From Candidatus Cloacimonetes bacterium 4572_55 (GTDB lineage Bacteria > 4572-55), in assembly GCA_002084765.1 (NCBI GenBank), contig NBMB01000028.1, positions 33,639 through 97,638 on the forward strand: a DNA stretch of 64,000 nt. Direction: 5' to 3'. This document shows, one piece after another, positions 17,730-26,113 of this stretch. The notes beneath the pieces were generated by a model, which was given only the letters and a program-made list of their open reading frames with translations, searched no databases and was not told the DNA's origin. A program made the translations under genes and the position numbers. The first letter of the stretch is position 1; every line of letters begins with the position of its first letter.

Positions 17730-19085
17730 ATGAACAGCGTCATTATATTGCTGATAGTTAGCGTATCAATGTGGGGTGTCCAGCGACTGCATATCCCCGC
17801 CGAATCCATCTTGACCAACGACGCGCCTATGGTTCTGGGATTCTTGATCCTCGCCGCGTTTTTCGGCGGAAAACTGACCAGCCGGCTGAATCTGCCTCGT
17901 ATTACTGGATATATCCTCGTGGGATTGGTATGCGGTCCCTGGATTTTGAAATTTGTCACACAGCCGCACTTAGAAAAATTGACCTTGATCGACGAGCTGG
18001 CATTGGCTTTAATCGCGTTTACAGCGGGAGCTGAACTGAACCTGTCCCATCTGAAGAAGCAAATCCGCAGCATCAGCCTCATTATCCTCATGCAGGCGAT
18101 TATCACCTTTTCTCTGGTCTCGATTGCGATTTATTTCAGCAGACCCCTCATTGCCGTTCTGGCGGACCAACCAATCAAAGTGGTGTGGGGGTTTTGCTGT
18201 ATCATCGCGGTGATCTGCATCGCCAAATCACCGGCAGAGACCATCGCGGTGATCGTCGAAACTCGCGCAAAAGGCAAGATGACGGACACAGTTCTCGGCA
18301 TCACCGTGGTGAAAGATGTGATCGTGATCATCCTCTTCACCATCGCCCTGAGCACGATCAAGTCCATGATAAACCCTGGAGAAACGCTGAGTTTCTCCTC
18401 ACTGACCCACCTTTCCATCGAAATAATCTCCTCTATAATCGCGGGTTTGGGGTTCGGCGGTCTGATCATCCTCTATTTTAAATACGTTCGACAAGAGGCA
18501 CTGATTTTCATTCTGGGTTTTGTCTTTTTTATCACCGAAATCTCTCATCAATTGCACCTGGAATTTTTACTGACCTGCATAACCACCGGATTTGTGGTCC
18601 AGACTTTTTCAAAATATGGGCATGATTTTCTAGAAACCGTTGAAAAAGGATCGCTGCCAGTCTATCTGGTTTTTTTCTCGATAGCGGGAGCCACATTGAA
18701 TCTGCCGGTTCTTTACGACCTGTGGCACATTGCCGTGATCATCGTTGCTACCCGAATCCTCTCTGTATATTTAGGCACCTACTCCGGAGCGCGGCTGGCT
18801 GGAGACGATCACAATATCCGCCATTTTGCATGGGCGGGCTTCATCGGACAAGCCGGCGTCAGTCTCGGATTTGCGATCATAATTCAAGATCAATTGCCAG
18901 GTATCGGAGAGACCATCAAAAATATTGTGATCGCCACAATCGTTTTAAACTTGATGCTCGGGCCCGCGCTCTTTAAATGGGCACTACAAAAATCCGGAGA
19001 AGCCGCGCCCAATCCATCAGTTATCAATCATCGCCGGGACTCTCGCGCCCCGTCTACGGATAGTCAACCACATAATTCGGAATGA
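17730..19085 (+). CDS. CPA-type sodium or potassium/proton antiporter (intact copy 2)
   Basis: A 451-residue integral membrane protein with about 12 hydrophobic segments in the Na+/H+ exchanger fold. The ATG at 17730 follows AAAAAGG and gives a first helix (MNSVIILLIVSVSMW). Motifs include LNLPRITGYILVGLVCGPWI, ALIAFTAGAELNLSHLKKQI, the AKSPAETIAVIVETRAKGKM segment in the unwound-helix region and LAGDDHNIRHFAWAGFIGQA, and the C-terminal PALFKWALQKSGEA. There is no TrkA-N/RCK regulatory domain, only a short polar tail of about 30 residues. The ion transported cannot be assigned from sequence. It starts 17 bases after truncated copy 1 and overlaps murJ by four bases (ATGA). Confidence 0.88.
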   Translation: MNSVIILLIVSVSMWGVQRLHIPAESILTNDAPMVLGFLILAAFFGGKLTSRLNLPRITGYILVGLVCGPWILKFVTQPHLEKLTLIDELALALIAFTAGAELNLSHLKKQIRSISLIILMQAIITFSLVSIAIYFSRPLIAVLADQPIKVVWGFCCIIAVICIAKSPAETIAVIVETRAKGKMTDTVLGITVVKDVIVIILFTIALSTIKSMINPGETLSFSSLTHLSIEIISSIIAGLGFGGLIILYFKYVRQEALIFILGFVFFITEISHQLHLEFLLTCITTGFVVQTFSKYGHDFLETVEKGSLPVYLVFFSIAGATLNLPVLYDLWHIAVIIVATRILSVYLGTYSGARLAGDDHNIRHFAWAGFIGQAGVSLGFAIIIQDQLPGIGETIKNIVIATIVLNLMLGPALFKWALQKSGEAAPNPSVINHRRDSRAPSTDSQPHNSE

Positions 19086-20689
19086 AACAATCCCGTCAAA
19101 TCGCCCGTTTCGCTGGATTAATGACCGCGGCCACCGCGCTCAGTCGTATCACAGGCTTGGCTCGGGATATGCTAAAAGCATATTTTTTTGGATCCGGATT
19201 AGCTGCGGACGCGTTCACCGTAGCATTTCGACTGCCAAACTTGCTGCGCCGCCTCTTCGGAGAAGGAACGTTAAGCGCGGCTTTTATCCCAGTCTATGCC
19301 GACTATCGACTGCGCCTGACAGAGACGGAGAGTCGGCAATTGGTCGCAGCCGCATTGAGTCTTCTGACCGTGATACTGGCGTTTATAACGCTTGCCGGAG
19401 TCTTATTTGCTCCCACTTTGGTCCAGATTTTCGCCCCAGGATTTAGAGCTGTTCCCGAAAAATTTGACCTCACTGTCCGATTGACGCGACTATTATTTCC
19501 TTATATCCTTTTTGTCGGTCTCGCCGCGCTCAGCATGGCTGTTTTGAACAGTCACAAAAAATTTTTTCTCCCCGCGTTGGCTCCAATTACGCTGAACGGA
19601 AGCATGATCATCGCCATGATTTTCCTATGTCCGCTTTTTGGAGAGAGTCAGGAAACCCGAATCTACGCATTAGGTTACGGTGTTCTGATCGGCGGATCAG
19701 GACAATTCCTAATCCAGATTCCAGCCTTGAAACGGATCGGTATAAAATTCCGCCCCTATCTGAATTGGAACCACAAAGGCTTGCGCCGTATTGTCAAATT
19801 GACAGTTCCTGGGCTGTTCGCTCTCAGCGTCACCCAGATCAACATATTTGTGGATACTTTTCTCGCCTCTCTACTGCAACAGGGCAGTATAGCGGCTTTA
19901 GAATACGCCAACCGATTGATGCAACTTCCGTTAGGGCTTTTTGCGGTCTCGGTGACAACAGCGATACTGCCGAAACTCTCGGAGCAGGCGGCGCAGGATG
20001 ATCAAGAAGGCATGCAATCGACCTTGACATACAGTCTGCGCATGATCTTCCTTATTATGATTCCATCCACAATCGGGCTGATCGTCCTGAGAGAGCCTCT
20101 GATCAAACTGCTATACCAACGCGGCGCGTTTGACGCAACGTCCCTTAAGCTGACAAGTTCCGCGTTATTGTATTACAGCGTGGGGCTGTTTGCATACGGC
20201 GGCGTCAAAGCGGTTGCGCAGTTTTTTTATGCGCAAAAGGATACAAAAACTCCGGTTAAAGCCGCGGCTTTTGCCATGGGGATCAACATTCTCCTCAACC
20301 TTATATTGATCCAACCCCTACAACTTGGCGGACTTGCTCTGGCCACATCCCTATCCGCTATGGTCAACATGAGCCTCCTGCTCTACATTCTGCACAAACA
20401 GAAGACCAAACGTATGGATAAGAGACGCACCATTTTGACGCGCAAACTTTGGATCGCTTTCTCAAAAATCCTATTCGCCGCGGCAGTGATGGGAATCATT
20501 GTCCATTACTTTTATGGCGCGATGTTCCGATTTCAACATGCCAATATTCCAAACGCCATAATGGTGTTGGCTGCGATCGCCGCGGGAGTCGTCAGCTATG
20601 CGGGGAGCGTTCGACTGCTTCGGTTGGAGGAGACGGACGCTTTTATATATCTGCTGAAATCCGTGAGACGCAAGATAACTTCCGAATAA
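19082..20689 (+). CDS. murJ: Lipid II flippase MurJ (MviN)
   Basis: MurJ flips the lipid-linked peptidoglycan precursor lipid II across the cytoplasmic membrane. The 535-residue protein shows the MviN/MurJ signature at its N-terminus: TAATALSRITGLARDMLKAY, FGSGLAADAFTVAFRLPNLL, RRLFGEGTLSAAFIPVYADY with the conserved Arg/Asp cavity residues. It also has the mid-protein LEYANRLMQLPLGLFAVSVT and ILPKLSEQA and fourteen predicted membrane segments. Overlap of its ATG with the antiporter stop (ATGA) suggests coupled translation. It is the last gene of this run; a 171-base gap with short repeats follows. Confidence 0.96.
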   Translation: MKQSRQIARFAGLMTAATALSRITGLARDMLKAYFFGSGLAADAFTVAFRLPNLLRRLFGEGTLSAAFIPVYADYRLRLTETESRQLVAAALSLLTVILAFITLAGVLFAPTLVQIFAPGFRAVPEKFDLTVRLTRLLFPYILFVGLAALSMAVLNSHKKFFLPALAPITLNGSMIIAMIFLCPLFGESQETRIYALGYGVLIGGSGQFLIQIPALKRIGIKFRPYLNWNHKGLRRIVKLTVPGLFALSVTQINIFVDTFLASLLQQGSIAALEYANRLMQLPLGLFAVSVTTAILPKLSEQAAQDDQEGMQSTLTYSLRMIFLIMIPSTIGLIVLREPLIKLLYQRGAFDATSLKLTSSALLYYSVGLFAYGGVKAVAQFFYAQKDTKTPVKAAAFAMGINILLNLILIQPLQLGGLALATSLSAMVNMSLLLYILHKQKTKRMDKRRTILTRKLWIAFSKILFAAAVMGIIVHYFYGAMFRFQHANIPNAIMVLAAIAAGVVSYAGSVRLLRLEETDAFIYLLKSVRRKITSE

Positions 20690-20790
20690 TGCGACTCAAT
20701 CAAAGAGCAAGAGTAAATTCTCTTGACTTTCATATCCATAATACTCATTTTTACATCCATGATCTGCGTAGTGAATCACGAAAACTTGTC

Positions 20791-20817
20791 CGCAGATTAC
20801 GCAGATTACGCAGATTA
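20791..20817. repeat. Three-copy 9-bp tandem repeat (GCAGATTAC type)
   Basis: CGCAGATTACGCAGATTACG followed by CAGATTA gives nearly three copies of a 9-bp unit in the gap between murJ and the iron-sulfur flavoprotein. Its reverse complement contains AATCTGCG, the same core found in the repeats beside the NRPS gene at 59117-59136 and 63898-64000. The type resembles short intergenic repeats of uncultured bacteria; no coding role. Confidence 0.7.
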
Positions 20818-20861
20818 AGAATTGATAATTAAAGATAAGGACTATTCGAGGGATATAATCG

Positions 20862-22460
20862 GTGCAACATTCGATTAAATTGACGATTGACAATATCAAA
20901 ACCGAAGCCGAGACGGGATCCACGATCCTCCAAGTTGCAAAAAAGCTGAACATCAGGATGCCGACTATGTGCCATCAAACGGGATATGAGCCGGCTACTT
21001 CCTGCATGATCTGCGTAGTAAAAGAGAAGCGATCGGGTCGATTTTTGCCAGCGTGTTCCGCGCTCGTGGGGGAAGGAATGGTCATTGAGACCCACAGCGA
21101 TGAGACCCGGCGTATGAGACGCGCGGCTCTGGAGTTGCTATTAAGCGAACATGTCGGTGATTGCGAAGCTCCCTGCCAACGACTCTGTCCCGCGGGCGTA
21201 CACATCCCGCTAACTATCCGTCAAATCGAGGCGGGGAACTATCGAGACGCCTTGATCACAATAAAAAAACGAATCCCCCTTCCGGCAGTGTTGGGGCGAA
21301 TCTGCCCCGCGCCATGCGAAAAAAGCTGTCGCCGTTCTCTACAGGACAATCCAGTAGGAATCCGCCTATTGAAACAATTTGTAGCGGATATCGATTTGAA
21401 TTCAAAATCACCCTATTCGCCCGAATGCAAACCTCTGAGCGGATTCCGAGTCGCGATTATCGGCGCGGGACCAGCCGGACTCTCCGCCGCCTATTATCTA
21501 GGGCAAAAAGGACATAGCTGCCACCTTTTTGATAACCGATCTGAGCCTGGCGGCGCGCTTCGATACAAAATTCCGCGGGAGAGATTGTCCGCCCAGGCGT
21601 TGGACAGAGAAATAGAAACCATCCGAGGTTTAAGTGCCTCTCTTCATAATTCTTTTTATATGAATCACGAGCTAAGTAAGGATTTATCAATAAAGGAGTT
21701 ACGAAAAGATTATCGCGCAGTCGTGATCGCTATCGGCGCAATTGATCCCATGATTCTCGGCGATTTGAAACGAGCAGAAGCCTTTGGGGTCACACTGAGC
21801 AAGCGAGGCATTGCCGTCCGTCCACGTCTGTTTCTCACCAACCTTCCGGGAGTTTTTGCTATCGGATCCGCTGTAAAGACGGAGCGCATGGCAGTTAAAT
21901 CGATCGCTCAAGGGCGTCTTGTCGCAGATTCAGCCCATCAATTTTTGATGGGTCGGGAGATAGATGGTCCGAGATCGCGCTTCCATTCGCGGATGGGCAA
22001 ACTCTTGGACGGGGAGATTTCCGAATTTTCGCAAGGTGTGAGCCAGGAGGATCGGATCCTCCCAAAAATTGAAACAATCGGTTTTTCGTCATCAGAGGCG
22101 ACGAGGGAATCTCGACGGTGCTTGCGCTGCGATTGTTGCAAACCAAATTCGTGCAAATTGCGTATCTATGCCGAAGAATATCAGGCAGAATCCAAGAAAT
22201 ATAAGCAAAAAACTCGGAAATTTTTCCAAAGGCAGCTTTATCCAGGAACAGTAATATTTGAGACCGGCAAATGTATTAAGTGCGGCTTATGCGTGCAGAT
22301 TACGGAAAAAGCTGGGGAGCGATTTGGTCTCTGTTTTATCGGCAGGGGTTTCGACGTGCGGGTAGAAGCACCGTTAAACGAAACATTGGCTCAAGGTTTG
22401 CAACAGACCGCTATCGAGTGTGTAAACGCGTGTCCTACCGGCGCGCTTGGATTTGAATAA
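20862..22460 (+). CDS. Iron-sulfur flavoprotein: [2Fe-2S] + GltD-like, without NAD(P)H subdomain
   Basis: A 532-residue redox protein starting at GTG 20862. The N-terminal ferredoxin fold has Cys 37, 48, 51 and 65, the C-x10-C-x2-C-x13-C spacing of NuoG/HydA-type [2Fe-2S] domains. Next are Cys 101/105/109 and 148/152/156 (CPAPCEKSC), the [4Fe-4S] ligands of GltD-type subunits, and an FAD motif VAIIGAGPAGLSAAYYLG (198-215) with SEPGGALRYKIP. The second FAD half is LPGVFAIGSA (about 328-337). Only some 35 residues separate IGAIDP (292) from it, whereas GltD-type enzymes carry a subdomain of over 100 residues with a second GxGxxA for NADPH. The C-terminus adds CLRCDCCKPNSC and CIKCGLC cysteine sets and a final VNACPTGALGF. 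It probably passes electrons between ferredoxin-like centres rather than oxidising NAD(P)H. Confidence 0.82.
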   Translation: MQHSIKLTIDNIKTEAETGSTILQVAKKLNIRMPTMCHQTGYEPATSCMICVVKEKRSGRFLPACSALVGEGMVIETHSDETRRMRRAALELLLSEHVGDCEAPCQRLCPAGVHIPLTIRQIEAGNYRDALITIKKRIPLPAVLGRICPAPCEKSCRRSLQDNPVGIRLLKQFVADIDLNSKSPYSPECKPLSGFRVAIIGAGPAGLSAAYYLGQKGHSCHLFDNRSEPGGALRYKIPRERLSAQALDREIETIRGLSASLHNSFYMNHELSKDLSIKELRKDYRAVVIAIGAIDPMILGDLKRAEAFGVTLSKRGIAVRPRLFLTNLPGVFAIGSAVKTERMAVKSIAQGRLVADSAHQFLMGREIDGPRSRFHSRMGKLLDGEISEFSQGVSQEDRILPKIETIGFSSSEATRESRRCLRCDCCKPNSCKLRIYAEEYQAESKKYKQKTRKFFQRQLYPGTVIFETGKCIKCGLCVQITEKAGERFGLCFIGRGFDVRVEAPLNETLAQGLQQTAIECVNACPTGALGFE

Positions 22461-22492
22461 AATTTGAAAACAATGCGGATGGAAAATATTTT

Positions 22493-23614
22493 ATGAGAAA
22501 ATTTGTTTATATCTTACTTATTCATGTTGGATTATGCAGCTGGGCTTTCGGATCGGAATCACAAGAGAAATGGCAAATTTTTCGAGGAGACGCCAATCTA
22601 ACCGGCGTTTCCCACGTCGAACTGCCCGAGCAACTTCGCCTTCTCTGGACATTCAAAACCGACGATGAGATACGATCCTCTGCTGTAATTGACGACAATA
22701 AAGCCTATATCGGGTCAAGCGACGGCGCAGTCTATGCCTTGAATATATCGGATGGAGAGAAAATCTGGGCTTATAAAACCGACGACTCTGTAGTGGAAGC
22801 TCCCCCTTTATTGGCGGATGGTTCGGTGTTTGTCGGCTCTCTCGACGGCATATTATACGCGCTGGACGCTGAAAACGGTTCGCTGAAATGGAAATTTGAG
22901 ACGGACGGAAAAATTGTCGGCTCCGCAAATTATAGCCTAATAGAAGGTATGCCGCGTATTTTTTTTGGAAGCTACGATAGCAAAATCTATTGTTTGGACG
23001 CGCAATCCGGCAAATCGGTCTGGACGTATGAATCGAAAAATTTCATAAATGGATCGCCTGCCACAGACGGCGAACGACTCATATTCGGAGGTTGCGACGC
23101 GCATCTGCATCTGATCTCTACAAAAGAGGGCGTTTCATCGGCTATAATTGACGTCGGATCTTATGTCGCCGGTTCCGCCGCGTTGGTGGGAACTAACGCA
23201 TATTTAGGAACTTACGGCGGAAAAGCGATTGCTGTCGATCTCGCTACAAAAAAAATTATTTGGGAATATGGCGACGAGGAGAACGGCGCGGCTTTCATCT
23301 CTTCACCGGCAGTGACAGAGGATCAGGTCGTAATCGGGTCCCGCGATCAATTTTTGTATTGTTTGGACCGCAAAAATGGTAGGATGATCTGGAAATTCCA
23401 CACGCGTGACGAAGTGGACGGCTCGCCGACGATCTGTCGAGACAAGGTGCTGATCGGCTCTGGAGACGGACGCCTCTATATGATCAGCCTAATCGACGGG
23501 AGCGAGATATGGTCGTATGAAGTGGGAGCTGAAATTGTCGGCGCGCCCGCTGTGATAAAAAACACTGTGGTCATCGGATCGGGCGATGGACTGGTCTACT
23601 GTTTCGGGAGATAA
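22493..23614 (+). CDS. Exported PQQ-like beta-propeller protein
   Basis: A 373-residue protein with an N-terminal signal peptide (KFVYILLIHVGLCSWAFGSE) followed by about seven PQQ-like/BamB-like blades. Each blade repeats the pattern V-x-I-G-S-x-D-G-x-L-Y-A-L-D-x-x-x-G-x-x-x-W-x-[FY]-x-T: for example AYIGSSDGAVYALNISDGEK, VFVGSLDGILYALDAENGSL, VVIGSRDQFLYCLDRKNGRM and VLIGSGDGRLYMISLIDGSE. No pyrroloquinoline quinone dehydrogenase active-site motifs are seen, so it is more likely a structural or binding propeller than an enzyme. It starts 32 bases after the iron-sulfur flavoprotein and ends 4 bases before the glycosyltransferase, so the three are probably co-transcribed. A second propeller of the same class lies at 26114-27250 on the other strand. 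Confidence 0.88.
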   Translation: MRKFVYILLIHVGLCSWAFGSESQEKWQIFRGDANLTGVSHVELPEQLRLLWTFKTDDEIRSSAVIDDNKAYIGSSDGAVYALNISDGEKIWAYKTDDSVVEAPPLLADGSVFVGSLDGILYALDAENGSLKWKFETDGKIVGSANYSLIEGMPRIFFGSYDSKIYCLDAQSGKSVWTYESKNFINGSPATDGERLIFGGCDAHLHLISTKEGVSSAIIDVGSYVAGSAALVGTNAYLGTYGGKAIAVDLATKKIIWEYGDEENGAAFISSPAVTEDQVVIGSRDQFLYCLDRKNGRMIWKFHTRDEVDGSPTICRDKVLIGSGDGRLYMISLIDGSEIWSYEVGAEIVGAPAVIKNTVVIGSGDGLVYCFGR

Positions 23615-23618
23615 TTAG

Positions 23619-24914
23619 ATGAAAATTGTGCATATTGTTCCAGGTTCTGGGGGTTCTTTTTATTGTGAAAACTGTTTGAGAGATGGGTTATTGGTCAGGT
23701 CATTGCGAGATAGCGGGCATGATGTGACGATGATTCCGATGTATCTGCCGCTGTTTGTGGACGAGCCGAAAATAACGGGAAATACCCCGATTTTTTATGG
23801 CGCAATCAATGTGTATCTAAAGCAGACCATCCCTATCTTCCGCAAAGCTCCGCAATGGGTTGAGCGATTTTTGGATTCTCCGTTCCTGTTGAAAATTGCC
23901 GCCAAAAAATCCGGCTCTACCCGCGCCTATGGGATGGAAAAGATGACGCTCTCTATGCTGCGGGGCGATGAAGGAAATCAGGCGAATGAATTGGAAAAAT
24001 TGACAACCTGGCTGAAAAAGGAAATCAAACCAGATGTCGTGCATCTATCCAACGCCCTGTTGCTGGGGCTGGCGGATCGGATCAAGCGGGAGACTGGAGC
24101 GACGATCGCTTGTATGTTGCAGGACGAAGATCAGTGGGTGGACGCGATGCGAGACGAATACATCCAGCTTGTATGGGACGCAATGGCGGAAAAAGGAAAG
24201 GTTGTGGACGTTTTTTTTCCGGTCAGCCGCTATTACGCCGATGTAATGAAATCCAAGATGAGGATTCCCGACGAGAAAATCTATCCCGTTTATCCGGGTA
24301 TTGACTTGGATGGATATCAACCCGCGTCGCTTGACCTTGATCCGCCGACAATCGGCTATCTCTCCCGAATATCAAGATCGCATGGATTTGATATATTGGT
24401 GGACGCGTTTATCCGATTAAAGCAAGACCCTGATTTCCGCAATCTTCGACTGCGTGTCACTGGCGGAAAAACAACCGACGACGATGATTTTATCGAGAGT
24501 CAACGTCAAAAATTGGAGAAAAACGGCTTTCTGTCCGATGTGGATTTCATCCCAGATTTTGATAGAAAAAATCGGCTTGAATTTTTGAAGTCGCTTTCCC
24601 TATTATCTGTCCCGGTGCGGAAAGGCGAGGCTTTTGGCGTATTCCAAATCGAGGCAATGGCATCTGGAGTGCCTGTTGTACAGCCAAAAATCGGGGCGTT
24701 TCCAGAGATCGTAGAGACGACCCGAGGCGGCGTTGTCTATCATCCAAACAATGCCGAGACACTATCCGACGCCATCCGCTCTCTTCTGTCACACCCTGAT
24801 CATATTCGGGAGATGGGCATCCACGCGCTGGAATCTGTCCGGAACCGGTTCAGCGTGGAACAATCGACAAAAGATATGATCCATGCGTATCAACTCTTCT
24901 CCAAGAAAACATGA
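23619..24914 (+). CDS. GT4-family glycosyltransferase
   Basis: A 431-residue cytoplasmic glycosyltransferase with a GT-B fold of the GT4 family. The N-terminal half starts KIVHIVPGSGGSFYCENCLR with a glycine-rich acceptor loop and a CENC motif. The C-terminal half has the nucleotide-sugar site: YPGIDLDGYQPASL, IGYLSRISRSHGFDILVDAF, and the E-x7-E motif in RKGEAFGVFQIEAMASGVPV. Such enzymes transfer sugars to lipids, proteins or polysaccharides with retention of configuration; donor and acceptor are unknown. GGGAG precedes the ATG at 23619, only four bases after the propeller stop. It overlaps the DUF2062 gene as ATGA. Confidence 0.9.
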   Translation: MKIVHIVPGSGGSFYCENCLRDGLLVRSLRDSGHDVTMIPMYLPLFVDEPKITGNTPIFYGAINVYLKQTIPIFRKAPQWVERFLDSPFLLKIAAKKSGSTRAYGMEKMTLSMLRGDEGNQANELEKLTTWLKKEIKPDVVHLSNALLLGLADRIKRETGATIACMLQDEDQWVDAMRDEYIQLVWDAMAEKGKVVDVFFPVSRYYADVMKSKMRIPDEKIYPVYPGIDLDGYQPASLDLDPPTIGYLSRISRSHGFDILVDAFIRLKQDPDFRNLRLRVTGGKTTDDDDFIESQRQKLEKNGFLSDVDFIPDFDRKNRLEFLKSLSLLSVPVRKGEAFGVFQIEAMASGVPVVQPKIGAFPEIVETTRGGVVYHPNNAETLSDAIRSLLSHPDHIREMGIHALESVRNRFSVEQSTKDMIHAYQLFSKKT

Positions 24915-25501
24915 TAAGAATTTTGCTTATTCAAATTCAAAATGGCACTTGTATGAACCCCTCCGAATTCGAGTTGCAAAATAATAGTTGGCTGAAAAAA
25001 ATCTATTGGCGATTTATCACCATAAGAGGTCATCCCCGAGAGATTGCTTTCGGGTTTGCGCTGGGGCTATTTGTCGGCATGTCGCCCACCATGGGGGTTC
25101 AGACCGTGATAGCGATCTCTATTGCCGCAATTTTTGGATGGAATAAGCTCTCCACGGCAATGGGAGTTTGGATTACGAACCCTTTCACCGCGCTATTTAT
25201 CTATACTGCCAATTATTTTATTGGCGCGTCGATCCTGACGCTGACAAGTAGCCGAAATTTTTCTTCCTATCGGATAAAATTAAGCGGGATGAGAGAGATG
25301 TTGACCCAAACCCCTGAGATTTTTTGGACTATCGCTTTTGGGGGGGTTGTTCTCGGCATACCGATTGCCATCGTGGGATATCATCTTTCATATTCCGCGG
25401 TGATCAATTATCGGCGAAAAATAAGAAAAAAATTGACACTTAAAATGAAAAAAATCAAGAGAAGCAAAAAGCGTAAAACGAAAGACCGACGAAAAAAATA
25501 A
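24911..25501 (+). CDS. DUF2062-family small membrane protein
   Basis: A 196-residue protein with the DUF2062 signature: FITIRGHPREIAFGFALGLF followed by VGMSPTMGVQTVIAISIAAI and FGWNKLSTAMGVWITNPFTA, then further hydrophobic segments and a very basic C-terminal tail (KKIKRSKKRKTKDRRKK). Three to four membrane helices are expected, with the tail cytoplasmic. The family is widespread and uncharacterised and often lies beside glycosyltransferases, as here. The start at 24911 overlaps the upstream stop (ATGA); an internal ATG at 24953 (MNPSEFELQ) is a realistic alternative because the first 14 residues look non-essential. It ends 4 bases from the convergent secreted-protein gene. Confidence 0.85.
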   Translation: MIRILLIQIQNGTCMNPSEFELQNNSWLKKIYWRFITIRGHPREIAFGFALGLFVGMSPTMGVQTVIAISIAAIFGWNKLSTAMGVWITNPFTALFIYTANYFIGASILTLTSSRNFSSYRIKLSGMREMLTQTPEIFWTIAFGGVVLGIPIAIVGYHLSYSAVINYRRKIRKKLTLKMKKIKRSKKRKTKDRRKK

Positions 25502-25505
25502 AGGA

Positions 25506-26075
25506 TCAGTCGCAACCCTTCTCCACGTATGAGTCTTTTTTTCGGATTGTTCGGTTAAATCGCAACGGGGATATTGTGCAGTTAGCGACAAATTTGACCA
25601 GCCGCCACTTCTCAATATTTTTATCCTCGCTGATATTGTTGTAATGCACCACAGCGAACAGAGCATTTTCCATTTTTTCATTTTGCATCGCTATTGTAAA
25701 GACGCCTTTTCTGGATAATTTCCTAAGGGTTTTTGACGACTTATCAGCGTCGATCACCCATAAAATATGCCCGTTAAATTTGGAAAGCGTTTTTTTATTA
25801 ACCGGAATGACAAGGACGGAATCGTGGAGGGTGATACTGATCACGGTTTCTCGATACCATGCTTTTAGCTCTCGAAATTGCGCAAGAATTTCAGGATTTA
25901 CCTGGTCTTGGCTTTCGCTGAAAACGCCGACAATAAGCGCGCCGGTATCCGTCTGAATTCCAGCGCAAGCCACGAATATAGGTAAACTCTGAATCACCCT
26001 TTCCAGAGGTTGCGCGAGCGTGGATTGCGGAGAGAGGAAGAATAAAAATGGGAGAACAATCAGCATCTGTCTCAT
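25506..26075 (-). CDS. Secreted protein of unknown function (weak YfiR/DUF4154 resemblance)
   Basis: A 189-residue protein beginning with a clear signal peptide (MRQMLIVLPFLFFLSPQSTLA) cut before QPLERVIQSLP. The mature part alternates short beta-strands and helices: GALIVGVFSES near the start, SVLVIPVNKKT in the middle, then HILWVIDADKSSKTLRKLSR and GVFTIAMQNEKMENA. This order (a strand with a small-molecule-like loop, then a chvl(f/w)I strand and a late 'G-x-F-T-I' strand) is loosely like YfiR-family periplasmic proteins, but the match is too weak to assign. It is the last gene of a leftward run after the PQQ-like lipoprotein, 38 bases downstream of it. Codon use does not stand out. Confidence 0.7.
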   Translation of the reverse strand: MRQMLIVLPFLFFLSPQSTLAQPLERVIQSLPIFVACAGIQTDTGALIVGVFSESQDQVNPEILAQFRELKAWYRETVISITLHDSVLVIPVNKKTLSKFNGHILWVIDADKSSKTLRKLSRKGVFTIAMQNEKMENALFAVVHYNNISEDKNIEKWRLVKFVANCTISPLRFNRTIRKKDSYVEKGCD

Positions 26076-26113
26076 ATGAATACCCCCGTCTACCTATGCA
26101 GACACACTTTTTC

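Noticed and set aside
20690-20861. tRNA or rRNA genes in intergenic gaps
   Set aside because: I looked for GGTTCGAATC-type T-arms and rRNA signatures in all gaps of the window and saw none.
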